In this document: piece by piece, positions 6,846-12,199 of the stretch
Numbering within the stretch: the stretch's first letter is position 1
Layout of the letters: every line of letters begins with the position of its first letter
Source: Thermoplasmata archaeon
GTDB lineage: Archaea > Thermoplasmatota > Thermoplasmata > Thermoplasmatales > Thermoplasmataceae
Reading direction: 5' to 3'
Length of the DNA stretch: 12,199 nucleotides
Assembly: GCA_021811525.1 (NCBI GenBank)
Contig: JAJZOK010000149.1
Coordinates: 1 to 12,199 of the forward strand
Position numbers and translations under genes: made by a program
The notes under the pieces: model-generated
Database searches by the model: none
The model's input: only the letters and a program-made list of their open reading frames with translations
What the model was told of the DNA's origin: nothing

Positions 6846-7358
6846 GTGAAAATATCAATGGCAGATTTAGCAGAAATCCTGATGTTGGAGCATTTGGCAA
6901 TAAGGCATACCAGAAAGGAATTGGAAAAAAAGCCTGATTATGTGTCTCTTGAGACTTTCAATGAATACCTGAAGGATTGCCACATAGAAATCGAGGAGAA
7001 GATCCTTTTTCCAGTCCTTTTAGAAAGCTCTGAAATATCGTCATCCCTCAAGGAGGAAGCCACTCGCATCGTGGCGGACCACAAACTCATAGAGGCACTG
7101 TTCGGAAATCTTTCAAGATGGCATGCTTCCAGGGACATGGAGAAATTTACATCCAGGTACCCACTTTATTTCAGGCTCCTGCAGGATCACAACGACAAGG
7201 AGGACTCAATCGTTTTCCCCCATTGGAATTCAATAATTGAAAGTACACTGTTGCAGGCAAAAAAGGAAGCTGGCAGTATCATAGATTCATTCGGTAAGAA
7301 GCGATATCTGGAGGTGACTGGCCTTACTCCGGAGAGTTATTCATATCTTTTCCGTTGA
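6846..7358 (+). CDS. Hemerythrin-like (HHE domain) diiron protein
   Basis: Small soluble protein of 170 aa made mostly of helices. Iron-ligand positions follow the hemerythrin HHE pattern: EHLAIRH (H16, H21), CHIEIEEKILFP (H46, E50), DHKLIEAL (H79), HNDKEDSIVFPH (H115, E119, H126). Such domains bind a diiron centre and reversibly bind or sense oxygen, nitric oxide or peroxide, or store iron. A direct enzymatic role cannot be claimed. Start choice is open: the GTG at 6846 is the outer limit, while ATG 6858, preceded by CGTGA at 8 bases, would remove only four residues. A six-codon frame (ATG 6829, MDNNGA) ends in a TGA that overlaps the GTG. The divergent DUF779 protein follows 138 bases later in the same direction but probably has its own promoter. 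Confidence 0.85.
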   Translation: MKISMADLAEILMLEHLAIRHTRKELEKKPDYVSLETFNEYLKDCHIEIEEKILFPVLLESSEISSSLKEEATRIVADHKLIEALFGNLSRWHASRDMEKFTSRYPLYFRLLQDHNDKEDSIVFPHWNSIIESTLLQAKKEAGSIIDSFGKKRYLEVTGLTPESYSYLFR

Positions 7359-7459
7359 CAAGAGACTCAATAAACGCCAGAGAAACCATCAGAAAGCCAT
7401 TGATGCTATATGAAAAAAAATTAATTCCTCAAAAGCGCAATTCATTTATGTCATTTTGC

Positions 7460-7480
7460 AACTTACAGTTTAGGTTTTAG
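7460..7480 (+). promoter_or_regulatory. Probable promoter of the DUF779 gene
   Basis: AACTTACAGTTT (7460-7471) is identical to 3615-3626 in the MFS promoter. In both cases it begins exactly 37 bases before a start codon (TTG 7497 here, GTG 3652 there). The following TATA-like part, TTTAGGTTTTAG, is poor. No Shine-Dalgarno site is visible before either candidate start. Confidence 0.35.
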
Positions 7481-7496
7481 GGTTAAGACTAACATC

Positions 7497-7958
7497 TTGT
7501 TAAAAGAATTCAGTATGACTGAATTTTTCAAGCCCCATTCTGATGCCGTTAAAGTTGCCCCAACAGTTACTTTGGTCGAACAAAAGCCTATAAACAGAAG
7601 TGTGTCCAGGATGGGAGGACGTGTCTTTTGTACACCAGAGGCTAATGAAGCAATCAAAAAACTGACGGAAGAGATAGGCCCCATCATGTTCTATCAGCCA
7701 GGGGGCCCCAGCGATTGCATCTTTCCCATTTGTTTCAGACTCTGGGAATTCATTGCCAGTGGAAATGATATTTTATTTGGAAAGCTTGACAATATACCAG
7801 TCTATATTGACAAGAGGCGGGCCCAGAACTGGAAATATTTCCAGCTTGTGTTGGATGTTGCCCCTGGAGCTCCGAGAAGTTTTTCAATAGCAGCTGGAGA
7901 TAATCTGCATTTTGTATCGAGATCCAGTATTATGAACCCGGAATTTTTCCTGATGTAG
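7497..7958 (+). CDS. DUF779-family protein with an altered Cys/His motif
   Basis: Soluble protein of 153 aa. Residues about 43-145 align by eye with DUF779: VFCTPEANEAIKKL, then GPIMFYQPGG (61-70), PSDCIFPIC (71-79), PVYID (101-105), WKYFQLVLDVAPG (112-124), and LHFVSRS near the end. From memory, the family consensus around the centre is MFHQSGGCCDGSxPxC. Here His is Tyr66, the Cys pair is Pro71-Ser72 and the Gly after Asp is Cys74, while Cys79 is kept. If those residues bind a metal in the family, this copy has lost or changed the site. In bacteria DUF779 genes often sit beside aldehyde dehydrogenases; none is here. About 40 N-terminal residues precede the conserved domain. The start is uncertain: TTG 7497 (leaderless by promoter spacing) or ATG 7515. 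Confidence 0.75.
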   Translation: MLKEFSMTEFFKPHSDAVKVAPTVTLVEQKPINRSVSRMGGRVFCTPEANEAIKKLTEEIGPIMFYQPGGPSDCIFPICFRLWEFIASGNDILFGKLDNIPVYIDKRRAQNWKYFQLVLDVAPGAPRSFSIAAGDNLHFVSRSSIMNPEFFLM

Positions 7959-7974
7959 ACCTTCAGGAACGAGA

Positions 7975-7980
7975 TTTTTT
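7975..7980 (+). terminator. T6 tract after the DUF779 gene
   Basis: A run of six T residues lies 17 bases after the TAG stop and before the convergent-junction hairpin. It suits archaeal oligo-T termination of the plus-strand transcript. Confidence 0.4.
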
Positions 7981-7992
7981 ATTCAATGGAAT

Positions 7993-8033
7993 CACAGTCC
8001 GCATCATTCTTTGATTTTCCTGATGCAACTGTG
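7993..8033. terminator. Strong hairpin at the convergent junction
   Basis: On the plus strand, CACAGT (7993-7998) pairs with ACTGTG (8028-8033) and GCATCA (8001-8006) pairs with TGATGC (8021-8026). A small internal bulge (CC opposite A) separates the two six-bp stems, and the loop is 14 bases. It ends one base from the exporter stop codon (8035), so it would form in the 3' end of the minus-strand operon mRNA. It could protect that 3' end or limit read-through between the converging genes. Confidence 0.5.
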
Positions 8034-8034
8034 C

Positions 8035-9468
8035 TCAGGACGAAACAGGAGAATCCAATTCAGCACCGTCTTTCTTTCGGGAACCTCTGATGAAAGAAGT
8101 TATTCCGGCCAATATGAGGAAGACGAGGCAAAGCCAGAGAGCGGAATGTATTCCGGCAAGAAACTGCCTGGATACTCCACCAGTCAGGGAGCTCTCTCCC
8201 AGAAAGACCTCGAAGGCAACGTATCTTGGAACACTGATAGAGGCAATTGTTATGGAAATAACATAGCTGAGCAATGTGCCAATGGCCGATAATGTTCTAA
8301 GGAGTCCAGAAATGGAACCATAGAGCTTCTTTGGGGCACTAGACATCACGGCACTGCTGTTTGATGGCCAGAACATGGCGCCACCAACACCGGATATTAT
8401 TGATGCGATTATGAGGACAATTATTGCCGTGTTGACCTGAAGTTCGAGATATATGAGTACAGCCACAGCCATAAGGAATATTCCTGCTGATGCCACTATA
8501 GAGGGGCCCAACTTGTCGGAGAGTTTTCCCATCTTTGGCGAGATCAGGCTGGAAATTATGTATCCTGGAACTAGAAGGAGAGAAGCATAAAGGGGGTCGT
8601 AACCCCTGATTCCCTGCAGATACATAATGAGAAGAAATATGACAGAAAGGTAACCAAGCGCCTGCATGAGGGAGGATGTAAGAGAAAGGGAAAGGGAGTG
8701 AACTTTGAAAGCTTCCAGCTTAATAACTGGATTGTCGGGATATCTCTCATATATTATGAATGGGACAAGAATCAGAATCCCAAGTGATATGAGCATAATG
8801 TTGAATGTGTTTATGCCTCTGCCCGCGATGTCTGTGGCCCCGTAAGATATGAAAGACAATACTGCGGTAAGGAGGCCCATTCCAACAAGGTCAATTCTCG
8901 CTTCTTGCTTGATGTTGTCCCGTATATACCTGATCCCCAGGATGAATCCAACACACCCAATTGGTATATTTATAAAGAAAATGTACTGCCATCCGAGGAA
9001 TGTGGTTATTATGCCACCAAGGACAATACCAAGTGTTCCGCCTATGCTCCAGCCCATTGATGTGTACCCGAAGGCCTTCCCTCTTTCATGGGGGCCAAAA
9101 TAATCAGCTATGATAGCGTTGCTGTTAGCCTGCATCAATGCTGCCCCAACTGCCTGGACTCCCCTGAATGCAACGAGTTCTATAATGCCGGGAGAGAAAC
9201 CGCAGGCCGCCGATCCTGCAATAAAGATTAGGAAGCCGGCATTGAAGATCTTGCCTCTCCCAAAAATATCGCCCAACCCGCCCAACTGCGTGGTTAGCAC
9301 TGCGACAATGAGAAGATAGATAATTATTATCCAGATTGAGATGAAAAGATCTGCCTTGAAATAGGATGTTATGGTTGGAAGTGCCAGAATGACGATTGTT
9401 GTATCTATTGCGGACATCAGTGTTCCTATCAGAACACTGAACAGCACTAGTTTCCTGTGGCCTTCCAT
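8035..9468 (-). CDS. DHA2-type MFS multidrug exporter (14 helices)
   Basis: Integral membrane carrier of 477 aa, the length of 14-helix EmrB/QacA-type proton antiporters. Motif D1 is in helix 1 (SAIDTTIVILALP, 19-31, D22). Motif A is at 63-73 (GGLGDIFGRGK), motif B at 101-112 (FRGVQAVGAALM, R102), and a motif C-like stretch is at 139-152. In motif C the usual Pro is Ile (GIVLGG, 147-152), an oddity in the antiporter signature. It should expel hydrophobic or cationic toxic compounds; the substrate is unknown. The frame extends upstream to 9504, but I choose ATG 9468: it lies two bases after the TAG of the upstream gene, with GGTG 7 bases before it, which is standard for a second operon gene. 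It is the distal gene of a two-gene operon with the unknown protein at 9471-10436. Confidence 0.9.
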   Translation of the reverse strand: MEGHRKLVLFSVLIGTLMSAIDTTIVILALPTITSYFKADLFISIWIIIIYLLIVAVLTTQLGGLGDIFGRGKIFNAGFLIFIAGSAACGFSPGIIELVAFRGVQAVGAALMQANSNAIIADYFGPHERGKAFGYTSMGWSIGGTLGIVLGGIITTFLGWQYIFFINIPIGCVGFILGIRYIRDNIKQEARIDLVGMGLLTAVLSFISYGATDIAGRGINTFNIMLISLGILILVPFIIYERYPDNPVIKLEAFKVHSLSLSLTSSLMQALGYLSVIFLLIMYLQGIRGYDPLYASLLLVPGYIISSLISPKMGKLSDKLGPSIVASAGIFLMAVAVLIYLELQVNTAIIVLIIASIISGVGGAMFWPSNSSAVMSSAPKKLYGSISGLLRTLSAIGTLLSYVISITIASISVPRYVAFEVFLGESSLTGGVSRQFLAGIHSALWLCLVFLILAGITSFIRGSRKKDGAELDSPVSS

Positions 9469-9470
9469 TA

Positions 9471-10436
9471 CTAAGGCACCAGGGTTATGGTTGAACTTAG
9501 CCACTCTTGAGATAGCTCTTCGCCAAGTAGCTTCAAGGTAGAAAACATATCTTTTAATTGCTCTAATGAAACATTATCCTTGATTTTGGCGGATTCAGGA
9601 GTTCTTTCTGCTATCCCCAGTGATTCGAGAACACTTATTTTACGCTGGTCGAAAACTGGCCTTTTCAGTTCCCGTGTATTTTTTGATTCCATGCTGTAAA
9701 TGACCGCTTTGAGGAGCCTGCTGTTTTCGAAAGCCAGATATTTTTCATTTGTTCTGATGCTGGCAAAACTGTCCGCCAGTTTTTTCCTGATCAGTTCATT
9801 GCCCGGCAATTCAGGGTTGAATTCTAACCTTGCCGGATAGATGAATCTTGCCCTGCCTATCGAATTTCCTTTCTTCTCGTGAAACAGATAGAGAAGTTGG
9901 ACGTTTCCGTGAAGGGCATAAGAGGATGCTACCTCCACCGGTGCCAAAGAGATGTTTCCTTCCACCATTCCCATAATATGCGGTGGCATGAAGTCATCCG
10001 GGAGGAAAACGCCGTTTTTCAGATCAAAAATTGCCTCTTCTATTTTGACAGGGCGATCTTTCTCTCCCACCTTCATGAGAGCAAACTGGAACATATGCAG
10101 GTTCATGGCTTCGGATATAGATATTTTAGAGACTTCATGAGTCTCTGGAAAGGCATGAGCTTGGACGCCAAGGGATTCCCCCATTCTGAGGACATGGGCT
10201 GACGTGCCATCGACTTTCACGTTTTCCACCCTTGCTCCTGATACTTCCTCAAGTTCTTCCAACACTTCATTTTCAGGAATTCCGGTGTTAGCCCAAATGG
10301 ATGTGATGGACCACGGTCCAAGTACAGAGTTGCCTGTTCCGGGCTCGTCAGGGTTCAGGGGGGGAAAGGTTTCCAGTACGTTTCTGATTGAGTATGTATC
10401 ATTGAGGTACCTGAGGATCTGGTTTTTTTTATCCAT
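9471..10436 (-). CDS. Unrecognised 321-aa soluble protein, first gene of the exporter operon
   Basis: I do not recognise this 321-aa protein. It has no signal peptide or membrane helix. Residues about 42-86 (WSITSIWANTGIPENEVLEELEEV, then VKVDGTSAHVLRMG) could be a helix-turn-helix with a wing, as in winged-helix DNA-binding proteins; this is a weak visual match. The middle (about 105-210) looks alpha/beta, with LFLPDD-like hydrophobic strands and many charged residues. The C-terminal part (about 258-312) is helical. A TATA-like TGTATATTG lies 28 bases before ATG 10436 and no GGTGA is present, so the mRNA is probably leaderless. The exporter gene begins two bases after its stop, so the two are surely co-transcribed. 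A regulator or ligand sensor for the exporter is one reading; an enzyme that acts on the exported compound is another. Confidence 0.82.
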   Translation of the reverse strand: MDKKNQILRYLNDTYSIRNVLETFPPLNPDEPGTGNSVLGPWSITSIWANTGIPENEVLEELEEVSGARVENVKVDGTSAHVLRMGESLGVQAHAFPETHEVSKISISEAMNLHMFQFALMKVGEKDRPVKIEEAIFDLKNGVFLPDDFMPPHIMGMVEGNISLAPVEVASSYALHGNVQLLYLFHEKKGNSIGRARFIYPARLEFNPELPGNELIRKKLADSFASIRTNEKYLAFENSRLLKAVIYSMESKNTRELKRPVFDQRKISVLESLGIAERTPESAKIKDNVSLEQLKDMFSTLKLLGEELSQEWLSSTITLVP

Positions 10437-10455
10437 GCTTGAAACTCCAGTTTAA

Positions 10456-10467
10456 TGCAATATACAC
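10456..10467 (-). promoter_or_regulatory. TATA box of the exporter operon
   Basis: The minus strand reads GTGTATATTGCA, with the TATA-like core beginning at 10464, 28 bases before ATG 10436. This spacing gives a leaderless transcript like others in the window. Confidence 0.5.
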
Positions 10468-10540
10468 ATGAAATTTAAGCTCTTTCCAGCATAAGTTGCG
10501 AAATCAACCAAAATTTCCCTGTCCCGATTTTGCATCAAAT

Positions 10541-10577
10541 AGATATAAATAGAAAGGTAACTTATTAGCTTAAAGAT
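10541..10577 (+). promoter_or_regulatory. Candidate promoters of the 200-aa protein gene
   Basis: Two TATA-like sequences precede ATG 10599. TTAAAGAT (10570-10577) starts 29 bases upstream, at the leaderless distance. The better-looking ATATAAATAG (about 10543-10553) would start RNA near 10570 and give a leader of about 30 bases without a GGTGA site. The leaderless reading seems more consistent with the neighbours. Confidence 0.35.
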
Positions 10578-10598
10578 TACCTGTGAGGCAGGAAAATA

Positions 10599-11201
10599 AT
10601 GTCTGGTGACCGTTTTAACTACTACCTCAAAATAATAATGAATTCGATCCTTGAGGATCTTCCATTGGTTAATGAGCAATTTGAGAATGATCCGTTTATA
10701 TCTTCAGCAGAGGCTGCCGAGCTGGAGCGTGTAATGAACAGACAGTTGAATCTCTTCAACAGATTTAGCCTAAAGGTAGTCAACTCCACGACCGGCAGGG
10801 AAGAGATTCCGCCAAAGTCGGAGCTTGATAATTTTGGAAACACATCTGAATTTCTTGGTTCAGAAAACGCGTTTGGAATTGAGTGGAAAGTTTACGGCCC
10901 TACCACCGGCTTTGCAAATTCACCTGTAAAGAGGTGGTATTTCAACAGGAAGATTGCCACCCTCCTAAACGATATTCTCAAGGACGCTGTCCCAGGCAAA
11001 GTAAAGGACTACTTTGACTACCCCCCATGGATCATGGGTACGCCTTATGCCCCTGGAACCCTGTTTATGCCAATTAACGAGATAATAAACCTAGCTATTG
11101 CCAGGGGGCTTATCCCAGATTGGGATTACCTGGTTGCCAGAGGTCTTCCTAAACCATTGGTAGACCTGATAAAGGCGGAAAACCTTGATTCCACACTCTG
11201 A
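10599..11201 (+). CDS. Unrecognised 200-aa soluble protein
   Basis: I do not recognise this protein. It has 200 residues, no signal peptide and no membrane helix. The first 60 residues look helical (NYYLKIIMNSILEDLPLV, then an EAAELERVMNRQLNLFNRF amphipathic stretch). The centre is rich in Gly, Asn and aromatic residues (FGIEWKVYGPTTGF, 92-105; KRWYF, 111-115). The end has a Pro/Trp/Tyr segment (YFDYPPWIMGTPYAPGTLF, 138-156) followed by two short helices. No Cys is present and no catalytic or metal motif stands out. The start ATG follows a TATA-like TTAAAGAT at 29 bases. It is divergent from the unknown-protein/exporter operon, sharing a 162-bp control region, so a regulatory or functional link is possible. 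Codon use resembles the neighbours. Confidence 0.8.
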   Translation: MSGDRFNYYLKIIMNSILEDLPLVNEQFENDPFISSAEAAELERVMNRQLNLFNRFSLKVVNSTTGREEIPPKSELDNFGNTSEFLGSENAFGIEWKVYGPTTGFANSPVKRWYFNRKIATLLNDILKDAVPGKVKDYFDYPPWIMGTPYAPGTLFMPINEIINLAIARGLIPDWDYLVARGLPKPLVDLIKAENLDSTL

Positions 11202-11204
11202 TTT

Positions 11205-11236
11205 GCAGTTAATAATAAACTGCTCCAGACCTTTTT
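11205..11236 (+). terminator. Hairpin and T5 tract after the 200-aa protein gene
   Basis: GCAGTT (11205-11210) pairs with AACTGC (11218-11223) around AATAATA, and a T5 run follows at 11232-11236. The element begins three bases after the TGA stop, which suits a transcription end. Confidence 0.5.
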
Positions 11237-11273
11237 CCTGAACCATTATTAAAGTCAACCGGAAACTTGTGGC

Positions 11274-11287
11274 AACTTTTTTTAACG
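11274..11287 (+). promoter_or_regulatory. Leaderless promoter of the DapA-family aldolase gene
   Basis: TTTTAACG at 11280-11287 starts 28 bases before ATG 11308, and no Shine-Dalgarno site intervenes. AACTT (from 11274) directly precedes the box, as in the promoters at 3615 and 7460, and may be part of the BRE. Confidence 0.45.
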
Positions 11288-11307
11288 ATTGCATCATTTT
11301 TACCGGC

Positions 11308-12180
11308 ATGAAATATAGAGGGATTATCACCCCGATGCTTACCCCTTTCAATTCTGACGGCACAATAAACTATGATGCTACCAAGACCCTTATAGAATAC
11401 CTGAAGGGCATTGGGGTATCAGGATTGTTCCCCTGCGGGAGTACAGGGTTGTTTCCATTCCTTTCTTTCGAGGAAAGGGAAAAATTCATCAAGTTCGTAA
11501 TTGAAAACTCCAATGGATTGAAGGTCCTGGCAGGAGTCGGGTCCTCTTCTACCCAGGAGGCAATAGCTCTCGGGAAATCTGTGGCTGATGCCGGGGCTGA
11601 CGCCCTTGTCCTGATGCCAACATATTACATAACACCCGGACAGCCGGAGATTTTCAAGCATTTTTCAGATTTCCTCAACACCATAGACAAGGAAATGTTC
11701 ATCTACAACATCCCCCAACTATGCGGTGCTCGTATCGAAGTTGATACCATCAGAAAGTTGAAAGGACAATATTCCCAGATAGTCGGAGTAAAGGAAAGTT
11801 CCGCAGACATGCGTTACTTCTCGATGCTCATGGAATTTTCAGGTAGAGATTTCTCCATACTGCAAGGGCAGGATGACCTCCTAGTTCCATCCATGTCCAT
11901 TGGTGCAGATGGAGGAGTATGCGGGCTATCAAATTTTTCTTCAGCGGTTATAAATGCTTATAATGAACAATATGAGGGGAGCAGATCCAAGGCTTCTGAA
12001 ATACAGGTGAAGCAGGTTGACCCGATGCTGCATGCGCTCCTTGGAACCACGTTCCCATCTGGATACTATTACGCCTTTTACAGCAAGTTCAACCTAAGTG
12101 ATTGTGGTTACAGATCGCCAATGCTCGAACCATCTGAAGAGCAGAAACGCAAGATAACCTCAGCGCTCAATCCCGAATAG
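11308..12180 (+). CDS. DapA-family aldolase/lyase, probably 2-keto-3-deoxygluconate (KDG) aldolase-like
   Basis: TIM-barrel Schiff-base lyase of 290 aa, the family's usual length. Key positions are present: PCGSTGLFP (42-50; substrate-carboxylate binding GSTG at 44-47), catalytic tyrosine in FIYNIPQ (Y133) and the Schiff-base lysine in VGVKESS (K162). The family includes dihydrodipicolinate synthase, N-acetylneuraminate lyase and KDG/KDPG aldolase. In thermoacidophilic archaea the best-known member is KDG aldolase of the modified Entner-Doudoroff pathway, which splits KDG into pyruvate and glyceraldehyde; I infer that role but the exact substrate is open. The frame is open to GTG 11269, but ATG 11308 begins the conserved MKYRGIITPMLTPF start and has a TATA box 28 bases upstream. 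The protein is cytosolic. It stands alone at the window's right end. Confidence 0.87.
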   Translation: MKYRGIITPMLTPFNSDGTINYDATKTLIEYLKGIGVSGLFPCGSTGLFPFLSFEEREKFIKFVIENSNGLKVLAGVGSSSTQEAIALGKSVADAGADALVLMPTYYITPGQPEIFKHFSDFLNTIDKEMFIYNIPQLCGARIEVDTIRKLKGQYSQIVGVKESSADMRYFSMLMEFSGRDFSILQGQDDLLVPSMSIGADGGVCGLSNFSSAVINAYNEQYEGSRSKASEIQVKQVDPMLHALLGTTFPSGYYYAFYSKFNLSDCGYRSPMLEPSEEQKRKITSALNPE

Positions 12181-12199
12181 CTCCAATATAAGAGTCCTT

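Noticed and set aside
7944..8025. Repeated TTTTCCTGATG at 7944-7954 and 8015-8025
   Set aside because: An 11-base match with no shared flanks; one copy is inside a coding end and the other in a hairpin loop, so it is probably chance.
8011..8292. Plus-strand frame over the 3' end of the exporter
   Set aside because: It lies antisense to the last helices of the exporter and overlaps the hairpin; its hydrophilic translation matches no family.
9879..10202. Plus-strand frame opposite the 321-aa protein gene
   Set aside because: The minus-strand frame is longer, has a TATA box at 28 bases and is tightly coupled to the exporter; this one has no start signal.
1..12199. CRISPR array, tRNA, rRNA, insertion sequence or toxin-antitoxin pair
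   Set aside because: I found no regularly spaced repeats, no T-arm-like GGTTCGAATCC motif, no transposase motifs and no terminal inverted repeats on reading both strands.

Overview
The window looks like a stretch of archaeal chromosome, most likely from an acidophilic, thermoplasmata-type euryarchaeon. Four things in the sequence support this. Several genes have a TATA-like box 28-30 bp before the start codon and no Shine-Dalgarno site, so their mRNAs are probably leaderless. Other genes use the archaeal Shine-Dalgarno core GGTGA. A large exported protein carries about 20 N-glycosylation sequons and a C-terminal membrane anchor. The gene mix (three MFS carriers, a KDG-aldolase-like DapA-family protein, small hemerythrin) suits a heterotroph of that group. 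The lineage is inference; no rRNA or marker gene is present. There is no tRNA, rRNA, CRISPR array, transposase or phage gene.

Layout. Positions 1-2044 hold two minus-strand genes for exported proteins. The first is cut by the window edge; the second is complete (598 aa). Both have the same upstream sequence element at nearly the same distance from the start. The divergent region 2045-2330 leads to two plus-strand MFS transporters: an efflux-type protein (2331-3584, TTG start) and a sugar/phosphate-porter-type protein (3652-5040, leaderless GTG start with a perfect 14-bp palindrome next to its TATA box). An M18 aminopeptidase follows (5167-6540). The 305-bp gap 6541-6845 contains a possible minus-strand gene for a 26-30 residue single-helix membrane peptide. 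A hemerythrin-like diiron protein (6846-7358) and a divergent DUF779 protein (7497-7958) come next, both on the plus strand.

A two-gene minus-strand operon (10436 to 8035) then converges on the DUF779 gene, with a strong hairpin at the junction. It encodes an unrecognised protein with a possible winged-helix N-terminus, followed two bases later by a 14-helix DHA2-type drug exporter. Divergent from it is an unrecognised 200-aa soluble protein (10599-11201), then a DapA-family aldolase (11308-12180) with its Schiff-base lysine and catalytic tyrosine.

How they may work together: peptide breakdown (M18), carbohydrate-acid cleavage (aldolase), uptake (SP/PHS-like carrier) and efflux (two exporters) fit a heterotroph living on cell debris. 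Apart from the exporter operon, most genes seem to have their own promoter, so the window reads as separate small transcription units rather than one system. The least explained parts are the shared element of the two exported-protein genes, the unknown-protein/exporter operon, the altered DUF779 motif and the small membrane ORF.
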